Below, piece after piece: positions 28,055 to 36,920 of a stretch of 64,000 nucleotides of DNA. Under the pieces are notes generated by a model that saw only the letters and a program-made list of their open reading frames with translations, was not told the DNA's origin and ran no database searches. Numbering within the stretch: the stretch's first letter is position 1; each line of letters begins with the position of its first letter. The stretch comes from Devosia sp. FJ2-5-3 (GTDB lineage Bacteria; Pseudomonadota; Alphaproteobacteria; Rhizobiales; Devosiaceae), in NCBI RefSeq assembly GCF_029201545.1, contig NZ_CP104007.1, positions 1,336,501-1,400,500 on the forward strand, read 5' to 3'. The position numbers were made by a program, and so were the translations under genes.

Positions 28055-29419
28055 TTAAGCGCGCTTTTCGAGGCGCGAGCGCAGGAAAATGGCGATGGCA
28101 TTGAGCGTGATCATGAAGGCGAGCAGCACCATGATGGCGGCGGAGGTGCGGGCCTCGAAGAAATTGCGGTTTTCATTGGCCTGCCAGAGGAAAATCTGGA
28201 CCGGGAGGGCGGTGGCCTGTTCGACCGGGGTGGCGGGCACGGCGGCGACGAAGGCGTTCATGCCGATGAGAAGAAGCGGGGCAGTTTCGCCCAGGGCCTG
28301 CGCCACGCCGATAATGGTGGCGGTGAGGATGGATGGGAAGGTGACCGGCAGCACGTGGTGGAACACCATCTGCGTGCGGCTGGCGCCCATGCCCAGGGCT
28401 GCCTGGCGCAGGGCCGGGGAGACGCCGCGCAGGGCGGCGCGGGTGGCGATGATGATGGTGGGCAGGGTCATCAGCGTCAGCACCAGCCCACCCGCCAGCG
28501 GCGCGGAAAGCGGCAGGTGGAACCAGTTGATGAACACCGCCGCGCCGAGCAGGCCGAAGACGATGGACGGCACGGCGGCGAGATTGTTGATGTTGACCTC
28601 GATGAGGTCGGTGAAGCGCGATTTTGGCGCGAATTCCTCGAGATAGATGGCGCTGCCGACCCCGATGGGCACGGCGAGGACGACGACGATCAGCATCATC
28701 CAAAGCGAGCCCATGAGCGCACCAAGCAGGCCTGCGGCCGCCGGGGAGGAGCGGCTGTCGACATTGGTGAAGAGCGACCAGGCAAAGCCCTGGGTGATGA
28801 TGCCCTCCTGCTCGAAGGCATCGATGAGGGTGCGGGCGGGGGCGGACAGCTGTTGCTGGGCGTCGCCCAAATCGCGGTTGATATTGCCCTTGGCCCAATT
28901 GTCGGTATTGGCCGAGGCGAGCAGGGTCACAGTGCGGGTCTGGCCGAGCACGGAGGGATCGTTGACGAAGATCTCGCGGACGCGGTGGCGGGCGTCGGTC
29001 TCGGGAATGGTGAGGATCTGGCGGCTGTCGATCTCAAAGCCTTCCGGCACGGCGGCGCGCAGGGAGGCCTCGATGATGCGGTTCCAGTTGAGCATGGCAA
29101 CCTGCCGCTCCCAGCCGAGGCGGGCAGCGCGGTATTCGGCGTCGGACTGGCCTTCGGTCCGCACCGGGGCCGGATCGACCTTGATCACCTCGGGATCGAA
29201 GGTGACATCGAGCGTGATGTTGGCCTGGGTAAAGGCGGGGATGCCCTTGCGCAGCACATCGGTGAACAGCATGGCCACAAAGCCCAGCGCCAGGACGATG
29301 GCGACAATGCCCGAAACGCGGAAGATGCGTTCGCCCAGATGACGGCGCTTGAGACCGGCGCGAACAGCGGCGCGGCGGGCGACGGCGTCAGCGGGAGCGC
29401 TGTAGGACTGGTCGGTCAT
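28055..29419 (-). CDS. pstA: phosphate ABC transporter permease PstA (DUF3333-type)
   Basis: 454 residues, longer than the ~290 of E. coli. A ~180-residue N-terminal part has one membrane segment ([20 protein letters not shown]) and a predicted periplasmic domain, as in alphaproteobacterial DUF3333-type PstA. The permease domain carries the EAA-like loop [30 protein letters not shown]. The start overlaps the pstC stop by four bases. Confidence 0.94.
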   Translation of the reverse strand: MTDQSYSAPADAVARRAAVRAGLKRRHLGERIFRVSGIVAIVLALGFVAMLFTDVLRKGIPAFTQANITLDVTFDPEVIKVDPAPVRTEGQSDAEYRAARLGWERQVAMLNWNRIIEASLRAAVPEGFEIDSRQILTIPETDARHRVREIFVNDPSVLGQTRTVTLLASANTDNWAKGNINRDLGDAQQQLSAPARTLIDAFEQEGIITQGFAWSLFTNVDSRSSPAAAGLLGALMGSLWMMLIVVVLAVPIGVGSAIYLEEFAPKSRFTDLIEVNINNLAAVPSIVFGLLGAAVFINWFHLPLSAPLAGGLVLTLMTLPTIIIATRAALRGVSPALRQAALGMGASRTQMVFHHVLPVTFPSILTATIIGVAQALGETAPLLLIGMNAFVAAVPATPVEQATALPVQIFLWQANENRNFFEARTSAAIMVLLAFMITLNAIAIFLRSRLEKRA

Positions 29420-30795
29420 TCATACTGCTCCCGGAAGCGGCGGACGATGTAGAGGGCAACGATGTTGAGGCAGAGGGTCATCACGAAGAGCGTGAGGCCC
29501 AGGGCAAAGGCGACCAGCGACTGGGGACCGGTGAAATCGGTATCTCCGGTCAGCTGGTTGACGATGGAAACGGTGATGGTCGAGACCGGCTCAAGCGGAT
29601 TGCCGCGGAGGATCGGCGCATTGCCGGCGGCCAGAACCACGATCATGGTTTCGCCGATGGCGCGGCTGACGGCGAGGAGGAAGGCGCCGACAATGCCGGG
29701 CAGGGCCGCGGGCAGCAGCACATTGCGGATGGTTTCGGACTGGGTCGCGCCCAGGCCATAGGCGCCATCGCGCAGAGTGCGCGGCACCTGGTTGAGAATG
29801 TCATCCGAGAGCGAGGAGATGAAGGGGATGATCATCACGCCCATGACGAGGCCCGCCGTCAGCGCGCTGGTGGCGCTGATCGAAAGGCCGATGGCATCGC
29901 CGAGATTGCGCAGGAACGGGCCAACCGTGACGAGGGCGAAGAAGCCATAGACGATGGTGGGGATGCCGGCGAGAATTTCGACGATCGGCTTGACCACGGC
30001 GCGGACCGACCGGTGCGCATATTGGCTGAGATAGATGGCGGTCATCAGCCCGATCGGCACGGCGACCAGCATGGCGATGGCCGAGATCATCAGCGTGCCG
30101 GTCAAGAGCGGCAGGAGGCCATATTGGCCGGCGTCACCGGCGCCGGTGGAGGAGAATTTTGGGGCCCAGACGGTGCCGAAGAAGAAGTCGGCCGGGCTGA
30201 CAAAGGTGAAGAAGCGGAAGGCTTCGGTGACCAGCGAGGCGACGATGCCCAGAGTGGTGAGGATGGCGACGGCCGAACAGGCGATCAGCGCCAGGGAAAT
30301 GGCGCGCTCGACCTCATTGCGGGCGCGAAGGCGCGGACTGATGCGCTTGCGGGCGAAGGTCAGGCCCAGAATGCCGAGGCCCGCCGCAGCGCCGATCATG
30401 ATGAGGAAGCTGAGGAGCTGGAACCGCCCTAGATTGTTTCCGGCAGCCTGTTCGAATGGCTGGATCTCGCCGGTAACGCCGAAGCCGGAGGCGATGTCGC
30501 GGATGCGCTGGAGCTGGGCGTTGAGGCCCAGCTGGTCGAGGCTGGCGACGACATCGGCCGGGAGCTGGGAGACGGTGAACCAGTGGGTGACGCCCGGCGA
30601 GAAGAAAGCCCAAATCGCCAGGACGAGCAGCGCGGGAATGAGCGTCCAGAGCGCAACGAGGGCGCCATGATAGTGCGGGCGGGAATGGACCCGCTGCCCG
30701 TCGGACGTGACAAGAGCGCGGCTTTTCGACCAGCCAAGGTGGTAAGCCAGGCCAAGAAGAACGAGGAGCAGACCGGCAGCGATCGTTGTGTTCAC
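29416..30795 (-). CDS. pstC: phosphate ABC transporter permease PstC
   Basis: 459 residues with an extended N-terminus, again the long alphaproteobacterial form. The C-terminal permease domain has AIYLSQYAHRSVRAVVKPIVEILAGIPTIVYGFFAL and the loop RTLRDGAYGLGATQSETIRNVLLPAALPGI. It forms the membrane channel with PstA. It starts 75 bases after pstS; a hairpin in the gap probably lowers its expression relative to pstS. Confidence 0.94.
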   Translation of the reverse strand: MNTTIAAGLLLVLLGLAYHLGWSKSRALVTSDGQRVHSRPHYHGALVALWTLIPALLVLAIWAFFSPGVTHWFTVSQLPADVVASLDQLGLNAQLQRIRDIASGFGVTGEIQPFEQAAGNNLGRFQLLSFLIMIGAAAGLGILGLTFARKRISPRLRARNEVERAISLALIACSAVAILTTLGIVASLVTEAFRFFTFVSPADFFFGTVWAPKFSSTGAGDAGQYGLLPLLTGTLMISAIAMLVAVPIGLMTAIYLSQYAHRSVRAVVKPIVEILAGIPTIVYGFFALVTVGPFLRNLGDAIGLSISATSALTAGLVMGVMIIPFISSLSDDILNQVPRTLRDGAYGLGATQSETIRNVLLPAALPGIVGAFLLAVSRAIGETMIVVLAAGNAPILRGNPLEPVSTITVSIVNQLTGDTDFTGPQSLVAFALGLTLFVMTLCLNIVALYIVRRFREQYE

Positions 30796-30830
30796 TTTGT
30801 CAGGTTTTCCTGGCTGACACGGGAGGAGAT

Positions 30831-30860
30831 GCGGGCCGCACCGGAGGCGATGCGACCCGC
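30831..30860 (-). terminator. pstS-pstC intercistronic hairpin
   Basis: GCGGGCCGCA (30831-30840) and TGCGACCCGC (30851-30860) pair over 10 bases with one G-U. There is no U-tract, so this is more likely an mRNA-stabilising or attenuating hairpin after the abundant binding-protein message than a full terminator. Confidence 0.5.
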
Positions 30861-30870
30861 AGGATTGGTT

Positions 30871-31884
30871 TTACTGGGCCTGGAAGGCGGCGAGGACTTC
30901 AGCGGACTTTTCGGCCGGCTGAGGGATGAGGCCAGCGGATTCGAGGATGCCGCCCGTGCCCGAAACGCCCTCGGAGAGGAAGTATTCGGTGAATTCGGCG
31001 AGGCCCGGAATGGTGCCGATGTGCTGGCCCTTGACGTAGAAGAACAGCGGGCGGCTGACCGGATATTCGCCCGAGGCAACGGTTTCGAGCGAGGGCGAGA
31101 CGCCATCGACGGTTGCGACCTTCAGCGTGTCGCGGTTCTGGTCGTAGAAGGAGAGGCCGAAGACGCCGACCGTATTCGGATTGGCGGTGAGGCGCGCGAG
31201 GGTCTCGGTGTAGTCACCGGCGATCTCGACCACGACATCCTGGCGGAAGGTGGTTTCGACGGCCTCGATTTCCTCGTCGGAGAGGCCTTCGGGCAGCTCG
31301 GCTGCTTCAGCGCCGGGGGTGACGACGCGTTCCTGGAAGACTTCGCGAGTGCCGTGATTGGAGCCGGGGATGGCCAGCGCGATCGGCTGGGCCGGCAGGG
31401 ACGGGTCGATCTGGTCCCAGGAGGTGTAGGGATTGTCGACGAGTGCGCCATCGACCGGAACCTTGGCGGCGATGGCCTTGAACACCTGGGCAGGGGTCAG
31501 GGCGAAATCGGCGCCGGAAGCGGCGGAGGCGAAGACGATGCCGTCAAAGCCGAACTGGATCTCGCGGATGTCGGTGACGCCGGCTGCGGTGCAGGCTTCG
31601 CGCTCGCTGTCGCGCATCGGGCGGGAGGCATTGGCGATGTCGATGGTGTTGGCGCCGACGCCTTCACAGAACTGGCGGAAGCCGCCGCCGGTGCCGCCGG
31701 AGCCGACGACCGGGGTCTTGAACTCGGGGAAGGTGGCGCCGAATTCTTCGGCCACGATGGACGAGAAGGGCAGGACCGTCGAGGAGCCGGCGATCTGGAT
31801 GGTATCGCGCGACTGGGCAAAGGCCGGCGTGGCGAAGGCGGCAAGCGCGAGAATAGCGGTGCTGGCGTAAAGTGCGGTCTTCAT
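30871..31884 (-). CDS. pstS: phosphate-binding periplasmic protein PstS
   Basis: 337 residues. Signal peptide MKTALYASTAILALAAFATPA cleaved after AFAQ. The mature part starts DTIQIAGSSTVLPFSSIVAEEF, with the phosphate-contact loops AGSSTV, GSGGTGGGF, and IANASRPM. It captures phosphate for PstCAB. First gene of the operon pstSCAB-phoU-phoB-arsC. A Pho-box-like repeat lies ~108 bases upstream. Confidence 0.96.
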   Translation of the reverse strand: MKTALYASTAILALAAFATPAFAQSRDTIQIAGSSTVLPFSSIVAEEFGATFPEFKTPVVGSGGTGGGFRQFCEGVGANTIDIANASRPMRDSEREACTAAGVTDIREIQFGFDGIVFASAASGADFALTPAQVFKAIAAKVPVDGALVDNPYTSWDQIDPSLPAQPIALAIPGSNHGTREVFQERVVTPGAEAAELPEGLSDEEIEAVETTFRQDVVVEIAGDYTETLARLTANPNTVGVFGLSFYDQNRDTLKVATVDGVSPSLETVASGEYPVSRPLFFYVKGQHIGTIPGLAEFTEYFLSEGVSGTGGILESAGLIPQPAEKSAEVLAAFQAQ

Positions 31885-31989
31885 GAAAGTTCCCTTTCGG
31901 AATTCGGTTCTGAGCCGGGCCAGCCATGATGGGGCCGCCTCGTGACGCCGCAGACCTTATTGGTGCGCATTAACGGTTTTATTGCGGTT

Positions 31990-32009
31990 TCGTGACGTGT
32001 GTGTGACGG
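31990..32009 (-). promoter_or_regulatory. probable Pho box upstream of pstS
   Basis: On the minus strand CCGTCACACACACGTCACG contains two GTCAC units 11 bases apart, the spacing of the CTGTCAT-N4-CTGTCAT Pho box. An AT-rich AATAAAA (31983-31977) about ten bases downstream could be the -10. A second GTCAC pair (32056-32072) has a 12-base spacing and fits less well. Confidence 0.6.
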
Positions 32010-32169
32010 ATTAAGATGCTGATAAATCTAGGAAATTTTCTAAAGTGAAGGGTTTGTGACGGGATTTGTGACGCGGTGTCAGGGGAATCCGAGAGGCTTT
32101 CGGCTGGTTGCTATATCGCACCCGTCCCTGCCAGCCATTCGAGCGTAGCTCTCACGGCCTTCTCGCCGA

Positions 32170-32601
32170 CAATCGCTCCACTGGAGCGATTGTTGAAGCG
32201 GCTCGAAGCCCTCAAGGGGGAGGGTATCTGCCGGTGGGTGGGACGCGGCTTCGGCTCGGAGACATCCACAATTCCGATGTCATTCCCGCGGAAGCGGGAA
32301 CCTCTGTTTCTCCTGGGGGCGGTTGTGCCGGAAAGGAAACGGAGGTCCCCGCAACGGGGAGGGTGGCCGCCGGTGGGTGGGGTGGAGCCAGTGCTTGCAT
32401 TGATTTTGGTAGGAAGGGCGCGCGCCTCGTCCGCGGGCGGTGCTGTCTCGGGCCTGCCCCGAGGGTCTCGTCCCAAAAAAAACCGTCGATACGGGGCTCG
32501 CGAAGTGGCCCTCGGGTCGAGCCCGAGGGAAGCTTGGTGCCCTGTTGAGGGATACGGAAACCCCAAAACCCCCTCCTAACCTCCCCCTGGCAGGGGGAGG
32601 G
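32170..32601. repeat. non-coding 31.9-32.6 kb gap packed with palindromes
   Basis: The 738 bases between pstS and the IclR gene have no credible gene. They hold: CAATCGCTCCA-C-TGGAGCGATTG (32170-32192), a perfect 11-base-arm palindrome; a family C copy, left arm 32279-32304 with a shortened right arm at 32342-32360; a family B copy, left arm eroded near 32447-32465 and right arm intact at 32509-32533; and a family A hairpin, 32580-32600. The pstS promoter occupies the left part of the gap. Confidence 0.75.
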
Positions 32602-32622
32602 ACAGCGTCGGTGCAAAGCCAG

Positions 32623-33378
32623 CTAGCGCAGGATCGGGCGGAGTTCGGCCTGGACCTTGCGCATGAGGGGCAAAAAATTGGCGATCATGTGCGAAGTGGA
32701 GGCGCGGGCGGTCTGGGCGCCGATATTGATGGCGGCCACCACCTTGCCGGAGGCGTTGTAGAGCGGCACTGCGATGGAGCCGAGGCCGAGTTCGAGCTCC
32801 TGGTCGATGACGGCAAAGCCCTGGGCGGCGATGACGGCAAGCTCGGTGGTGATGCCGGGAATGTCGGCCTTGGTGCGATCGGTATAGGCGACGAGATCGG
32901 ATCGGTCGAGAATGGCGCGCGCCTCGGCGGGCGGCAGGGCGGCGAGGAGCGTGCGGCCCATGGAGGTGCAATAGGCGGGCAAGCGGGCGCCGGGGGCGAG
33001 ATTGATCGACATGACGCGGCGCGTCGAGGCGCGGGCGATGTAGAGAATGTCGGTGCCGTCGAGCATGGCGGCCGAGGTGCTTTCGCTGGTTTCGCGCGAC
33101 AGCTCTTCGAGGAAGGGCTGGACGAGGCGCGGTAGCGGCATGGCCGAGAGATAAGTGTGCCCGAGGCTGAGGACGCGCGGGGTCAGCTGGAAGAATTTGC
33201 CGTCATAGCTGGCATAGCCGAGATGGACGAGGGTGAGCAGGCACCGTCGCGCCGTGGCGCGCTCAAGGCCGGTGCGTTCGGCCACGTCGGTGATGGAGAG
33301 GCGGGCGTGCTCTTCGTCGAAGCACTCGATGACCGCGAGGCCCCGGACCAGTCCGTTGATGATGTCGCCCTCGCGCAT
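32623..33378 (-). CDS. IclR-family transcriptional regulator (PcaR/PobR-like)
   Basis: 251 residues from the ATG of MREGDIINGLVRGLAVIECF, preceded by AGAGGGA; an upstream ATG at 33420 adds 14 residues and has no ribosome site. The N-terminal winged helix is LSITDVAERTGLERATARRCLLTL. The C-terminal IclR effector domain includes AARASTRRVMSINLAPGARLPAYCTSMGR-like sequence and a closing AAINIGAQTAR. The opening and the effector domain resemble regulators of aromatic-acid (protocatechuate) pathways, but no such genes are adjacent. The aminotransferase gene just upstream on the same strand is the nearest candidate target. Confidence 0.88.
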   Translation of the reverse strand: MREGDIINGLVRGLAVIECFDEEHARLSITDVAERTGLERATARRCLLTLVHLGYASYDGKFFQLTPRVLSLGHTYLSAMPLPRLVQPFLEELSRETSESTSAAMLDGTDILYIARASTRRVMSINLAPGARLPAYCTSMGRTLLAALPPAEARAILDRSDLVAYTDRTKADIPGITTELAVIAAQGFAVIDQELELGLGSIAVPLYNASGKVVAAINIGAQTARASTSHMIANFLPLMRKVQAELRPILR

Positions 33379-33455
33379 CTGGGCGTCCCTCTTGCCGATC
33401 CCGGTGGTTGGGGCGAGCATTACTGCATGGGCGGTGGCAAGGGAAGTGGCAAGCA

Positions 33456-33495
33456 AATCGGGCGGAGGCAGCCTGGAAAGAGCCTCCGCCCGATT
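33456..33495 (-). terminator. hairpin after the class III aminotransferase
   Basis: AATCGGGCGGAGGC (33456-33469) and GCCTCCGCCCGATT (33482-33495) form a perfect 14-base-pair stem with a 12-base loop, seven bases after the stop on the minus strand. The T-tract is short (ATTTGCTTG). Confidence 0.65.
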
Positions 33496-33501
33496 ATTTC
33501 G

Positions 33502-34806
33502 TCAGTTGCCCAGAGTGGGCGCCACTTCCTTGGCGGCAGCGCGAACGGCCTCAAGGGTCTTGTCGACGACTTCGTCATTGTGCTCGGAGGAGACAAACCA
33601 CGCGCCGCGCTCGAGGACGCGAACGCCGTTGCGCAGCAGGGCCTGCGAGAACCGCGAATAGCCGGCCTTGTCGGCGCGGGCGAGGTCGCGATAGTTGCGG
33701 GCGGGCGCGTCGAGACCGAAGCCGATGTGGAACATCAGCTCGAAGCCGGTGACCTGGGCCTTGATGCCGACTTCCTTGAAGATGTCGCGGATGCCGTCGC
33801 GCAGGCGCACGCCATAGACCGAAGTCTTCTCGTAGTGCTCGGGCGTGAGGGCCTTCTGCGTCGCCACCATGGCGGCCATGGCGACGGGCTGGGAATTGAA
33901 GGTGCCGCCGTGCAGCACGCCCCCGGTGGCGAACAGGTCCATCAGGTCGGCGCGGCCGACAATGGCGGCCACGGGGAAACCGTTGGCGATGGCCTTGGCG
34001 AAGAGCGAGAGATCGGGCGTGATGCCGAAGCGGCCCTGGGCGCCCTTCTGGCCGAGGCGGAAGCCGGTGATGACTTCGTCAAAGACGAGGATGGTGCCGT
34101 GCTTGCGGCATGCGGCCTGCACGCCCTCGAGATAGCCTTCGCCCGGTGCGATGGCGCCCTGGTTGCACATGGCAGCTTCCATCACCAGCGCAGCGACGTC
34201 GCCCTTGGCCAGGCGCGCCTCGACGGCGGCGAGGTCGTTCCACTGCAGCACGTCGAGGCCGTCGCCATCGTTCGCGCCCTGGCCCTTGCTGCCTGCGATC
34301 AACGCCGGATCGTCGGCAGGGCCGGCGTCGGCGAGAGCGGGAGCGGTGGACCACAGGATGTTGTCGAACCAGCCGTGGTAGTGGCCCTCGAACTTGACGA
34401 TGGCGCGGCGGCCGGTTGCAGCGCGTGCGAGGCGCATTGCGGCCTGGGCCACTTCGGAGCCCGACGAGCCGAAGCGCAGGCGCTCGGCACTGGGGATACG
34501 CTCGCAGATGATGCGGGCGGCTTCATATTCGATAGGCGACTGGCCGGCGAAGAGAATGCCTTTTTCGACCTGGTCCTTGACGGCCTGCTGCACGCCCTTG
34601 GGGCTGTGGCCGAGAACCGTGGCGCCCATGCCGCAATAATAATCGATCAGCTTGTTGCCATCGACGTCATGGAGATAGGCCCCTTCACCATGGGTGAAGA
34701 CCAGGGGGCCGGGGCCCATGCCAAGACGGAAATTGCTGTTCACGCCGCCGGACACAAAGCGAGACTCGGACGCGATAATGCGTGCGGACTCGTCGAACTT
34801 CAGCAT
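33502..34806 (-). CDS. class III aminotransferase / HemL-like aminomutase family
   Basis: 434 residues from the ATG of MLKFDESARIIASES, set by GAGGAG. Fold-type-I blocks: GAYLHDVDGNKLIDYYCGMG, LRFGSSGSEVAQAAMRLARA, KFEGHYHGWFDN, LVFDEVITGFRLG, and the PLP lysine in LSLFAKAIANGFP. It groups with glutamate-1-semialdehyde-aminomutase-like enzymes annotated as aspartate aminotransferase family proteins. True HemL is unlikely given the context beside a peptide ABC transporter and an IclR regulator. Substrate unknown. Confidence 0.88.
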   Translation of the reverse strand: MLKFDESARIIASESRFVSGGVNSNFRLGMGPGPLVFTHGEGAYLHDVDGNKLIDYYCGMGATVLGHSPKGVQQAVKDQVEKGILFAGQSPIEYEAARIICERIPSAERLRFGSSGSEVAQAAMRLARAATGRRAIVKFEGHYHGWFDNILWSTAPALADAGPADDPALIAGSKGQGANDGDGLDVLQWNDLAAVEARLAKGDVAALVMEAAMCNQGAIAPGEGYLEGVQAACRKHGTILVFDEVITGFRLGQKGAQGRFGITPDLSLFAKAIANGFPVAAIVGRADLMDLFATGGVLHGGTFNSQPVAMAAMVATQKALTPEHYEKTSVYGVRLRDGIRDIFKEVGIKAQVTGFELMFHIGFGLDAPARNYRDLARADKAGYSRFSQALLRNGVRVLERGAWFVSSEHNDEVVDKTLEAVRAAAKEVAPTLGN

Positions 34807-34967
34807 TCGCTGCTCCTCGAGTTGTTTTGTCCAACACACACCAGTGGGCGCTCGAGGTAAACGCCGGGCTATTTCGTGGTGCGGAATAGTTCGGGTTATT
34901 CGCCGCGGGAGGGGGAGAGTTGGTGCGGGCAGGTCCCGCTTTGGCCCAATAGCTCCCCGGGCGCAGT

Positions 34968-35060
34968 GCTTCCCTCGGGCTTGACCCGAGGGTCTTTATC
35001 AGCGGGCGCTGGCCGCATCGAAGCTCCCGGAGTGGCCCTCGGGTCAAGCCCGAGGGAAGC
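34968..35060. repeat. family B inverted repeat (complete copy)
   Basis: A perfect 25-base inverted pair: left arm 34968-34992 (begins GCTTCCCTCGGG) and right arm 35036-35060 (ends CCCGAGGGAAGC), around a 43-base core. Each arm is itself nearly palindromic (CCCTCGGG...CCCGAGGG). It fills the 309-base gap between dppF and the aminotransferase; I see no gene in that gap. Confidence 0.85.
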
Positions 35061-35115
35061 CCGGTGTCTCGACGAAATACGCGGCAATCGCCCCGGGCCG
35101 AGAAGGAACCGGCGC

Positions 35116-35940
35116 TTAAAGCGCCGTACCCGCCAGGCCCGCTTCCACTGTCAGCACCGCATCGACAAGGTTTTGGGTTTCCTTGGCCCTGGGGTGGGTG
35201 AAGAGTTCAACGGGCTGGCCCACTTCGACGATGCGGCCGGCGGCGATGACGGAAACGCGGCTGGTCGTATAGGCGACCACCGAGAGATCGTGGGCGATGA
35301 AGACGAGGCCCAGTTGCAAATCGCGGACGAGGTCCTTGAGGAGGTTCAGCACCTGAGCCTGGATGGAGACGTCAAGGGCCGAGACCGGTTCGTCGGCGAC
35401 GAGGACGCGGGGATTGGGCATGAGCGCCCGGGCGATGGCGACACGCTGGAGCTGGCCGCCGGAGAACTCGTGTGGATAGCGTTCGAGCGCGCTGCGGTCG
35501 AGCCCGACCTGGTCGAGCACCTCGTAGAGGCGCTTGGTGTGATCGCCGGCGATCTTGAGGCTGCGCATGGGCTCGAGCAGGGCCGTGCCGACGCGCATGC
35601 GCGGATCGAGCGAGCTGCGCGGATTTTGCAGCACCATCTGCACAGAGCGACGGAAATAAGCGCGGTGGGCGACATCGCCCGACCAGATATCGGCGCCGTC
35701 AAAGGTGACGGTGCCGGTCTGGGGCTTTTCCATGCCGGTGAGAATGCGGGTGAGCGTGGTCTTGCCCGCGCCGCTCTCGCCGACAAGGCCGACCCCTTCG
35801 CCAGCGCAGACATCGAAGTCGATGCCGTCGAGGACGGTGAAACTCGATTTGGGGCCGAACAGATTTGTGCGCGGCAGGGCATAGGTCTGGGTGACACCGC
35901 TCATGGCGAGGAGCGGGCGGCGTTCCATTGGCTGGGTCAT
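35116..35940 (-). CDS. dipeptide/oligopeptide-type ABC transporter ATPase (DppF-like)
   Basis: 274 residues. Walker A GESGAGKTT, signature FSGGQLQRVAIARAL, Walker B VLVADEPVSALD. The N-terminal spacer ALPRTNLFGPKSSFTVLDGI is typical of the F-type ATPase of Dpp/Opp systems. It lacks the C-terminal Cys-rich oligo_HPY extension that its partner has. The ATG at 35940 overlaps the DppD-like stop by four bases; the frame upstream to 36267 is a shadow of that gene. Last gene of the five-gene transporter operon. Confidence 0.92.
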   Translation of the reverse strand: MTQPMERRPLLAMSGVTQTYALPRTNLFGPKSSFTVLDGIDFDVCAGEGVGLVGESGAGKTTLTRILTGMEKPQTGTVTFDGADIWSGDVAHRAYFRRSVQMVLQNPRSSLDPRMRVGTALLEPMRSLKIAGDHTKRLYEVLDQVGLDRSALERYPHEFSGGQLQRVAIARALMPNPRVLVADEPVSALDVSIQAQVLNLLKDLVRDLQLGLVFIAHDLSVVAYTTSRVSVIAAGRIVEVGQPVELFTHPRAKETQNLVDAVLTVEAGLAGTAL

Positions 35941-36920
35941 GCGGCGGGCTCCCGGGCTGGAGCGACCGGGTGGAAACAGGCGACGCCGGTGGTGCCCCTG
36001 TCGAGTTCGGGCATGTTGCTGCGGCAGATGTCGGTGGCAGCGGGGCAACGCGGATGGAAGGCGCAGCCACTGGGCAGGCGCTGCAAGGGCGGCACCATGC
36101 CGGGGATGGAGACGAGCCGGGACGTGCCGTCGAGCGCGATATTGTCCATGGTCGGCTGGGAGTCGAGGAGGCCCCGCGTATAGTGATGGCGTGGATTGCC
36201 GAAGACATCGGCCACACTGCCATATTCGACGATGCGCCCGGCATACATGACCGCGACCGTGTCGCACATGGCGGCGATGACGGGCAGGTCATGGGTGATC
36301 ATCAGGAGGGCCGAATTACGCTCGCGGGTGGCGGCGCTGAGGAGGCGCAGGACCTGCTTTTGCACGGTGACGTCGAGCGCGGTCGTCGGCTCGTCGGCGA
36401 TGATGAGCTGGGGATAACAGGCCAGCGCCATGGCGATCATGATGCGCTGTTTCTGTCCACCGGAGATCTGGTGGGGGTAGGAACGGGCCAATTGCTCGGG
36501 GCGCGGCAAATTCATCTGCGCCATCAGATCGATGGTCTGGGCCATGGCCTCGCGGCGGCTGACGCCATTGTGGCGATGGATGACGTCGGCGATCTGATCG
36601 CCGACGCGGCGCACCGGATTGAGCGAGGACATGGGGTCCTGGAACACCATGGAGATGGTCCGTCCGCGCCGGGCCGAGAAGGCGCGGTCCGGCTCGGTGG
36701 TGAGATTGACACCGTCGTGGAGCACTTCGCCGTCGGTCCGCCAGCCGGCGGGAAGCAGGCCCATCAGGGCAAGGGCGGTCATGCTCTTGCCCGAGCCGGA
36801 TTCTCCGACAAGGCCCATGCGGCCGCCGGCGGGAACGGAGAAGGAAACGCCGCGCACGGCGGTGAGGTCTTCATAGCCCACGCGCATGTCGCGGACTTCG
36901 ATGGCTGCGGGACTGGTCAT
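35937..36920 (-). CDS. dipeptide/oligopeptide-type ABC transporter ATPase (DppD-like)
   Basis: 327 residues from the ATG at 36920. Walker A GESGSGKSM, block VFQDPMSSLNPVRRVGDQI, signature ISGGQKQRIMIAMAL, Walker B LIIADEPTTALD. The C-terminal oligo_HPY region includes RLPSGCAFHPRCP, IC and AC cysteines; in relatives these bind an Fe-S cluster. The start overlaps the permease stop by one base (TAATG). It powers uptake with the DppF-like subunit. Confidence 0.92.
   Translation of the reverse strand: MTSPAAIEVRDMRVGYEDLTAVRGVSFSVPAGGRMGLVGESGSGKSMTALALMGLLPAGWRTDGEVLHDGVNLTTEPDRAFSARRGRTISMVFQDPMSSLNPVRRVGDQIADVIHRHNGVSRREAMAQTIDLMAQMNLPRPEQLARSYPHQISGGQKQRIMIAMALACYPQLIIADEPTTALDVTVQKQVLRLLSAATRERNSALLMITHDLPVIAAMCDTVAVMYAGRIVEYGSVADVFGNPRHHYTRGLLDSQPTMDNIALDGTSRLVSIPGMVPPLQRLPSGCAFHPRCPAATDICRSNMPELDRGTTGVACFHPVAPAREPAA

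Noticed and set aside
32076..32579. Overlapping frames of 146-167 codons in the pstS–IclR gap
   Set aside because: They run through three palindromic repeats and give low-complexity proteins; better explained as repeat-driven open frames.
33502..34806. hemL (glutamate-1-semialdehyde aminomutase)
   Set aside because: The family resemblance is real, but the context is catabolic and peptide/IclR-linked, and the sequence fits the wider aminotransferase group; no haem genes are adjacent.
35941..36267. Upstream extension of the DppF-like gene
   Set aside because: The added 109 residues are the out-of-frame translation of the DppD-like gene; the ATG at 35940 overlaps the upstream stop as ATGA.
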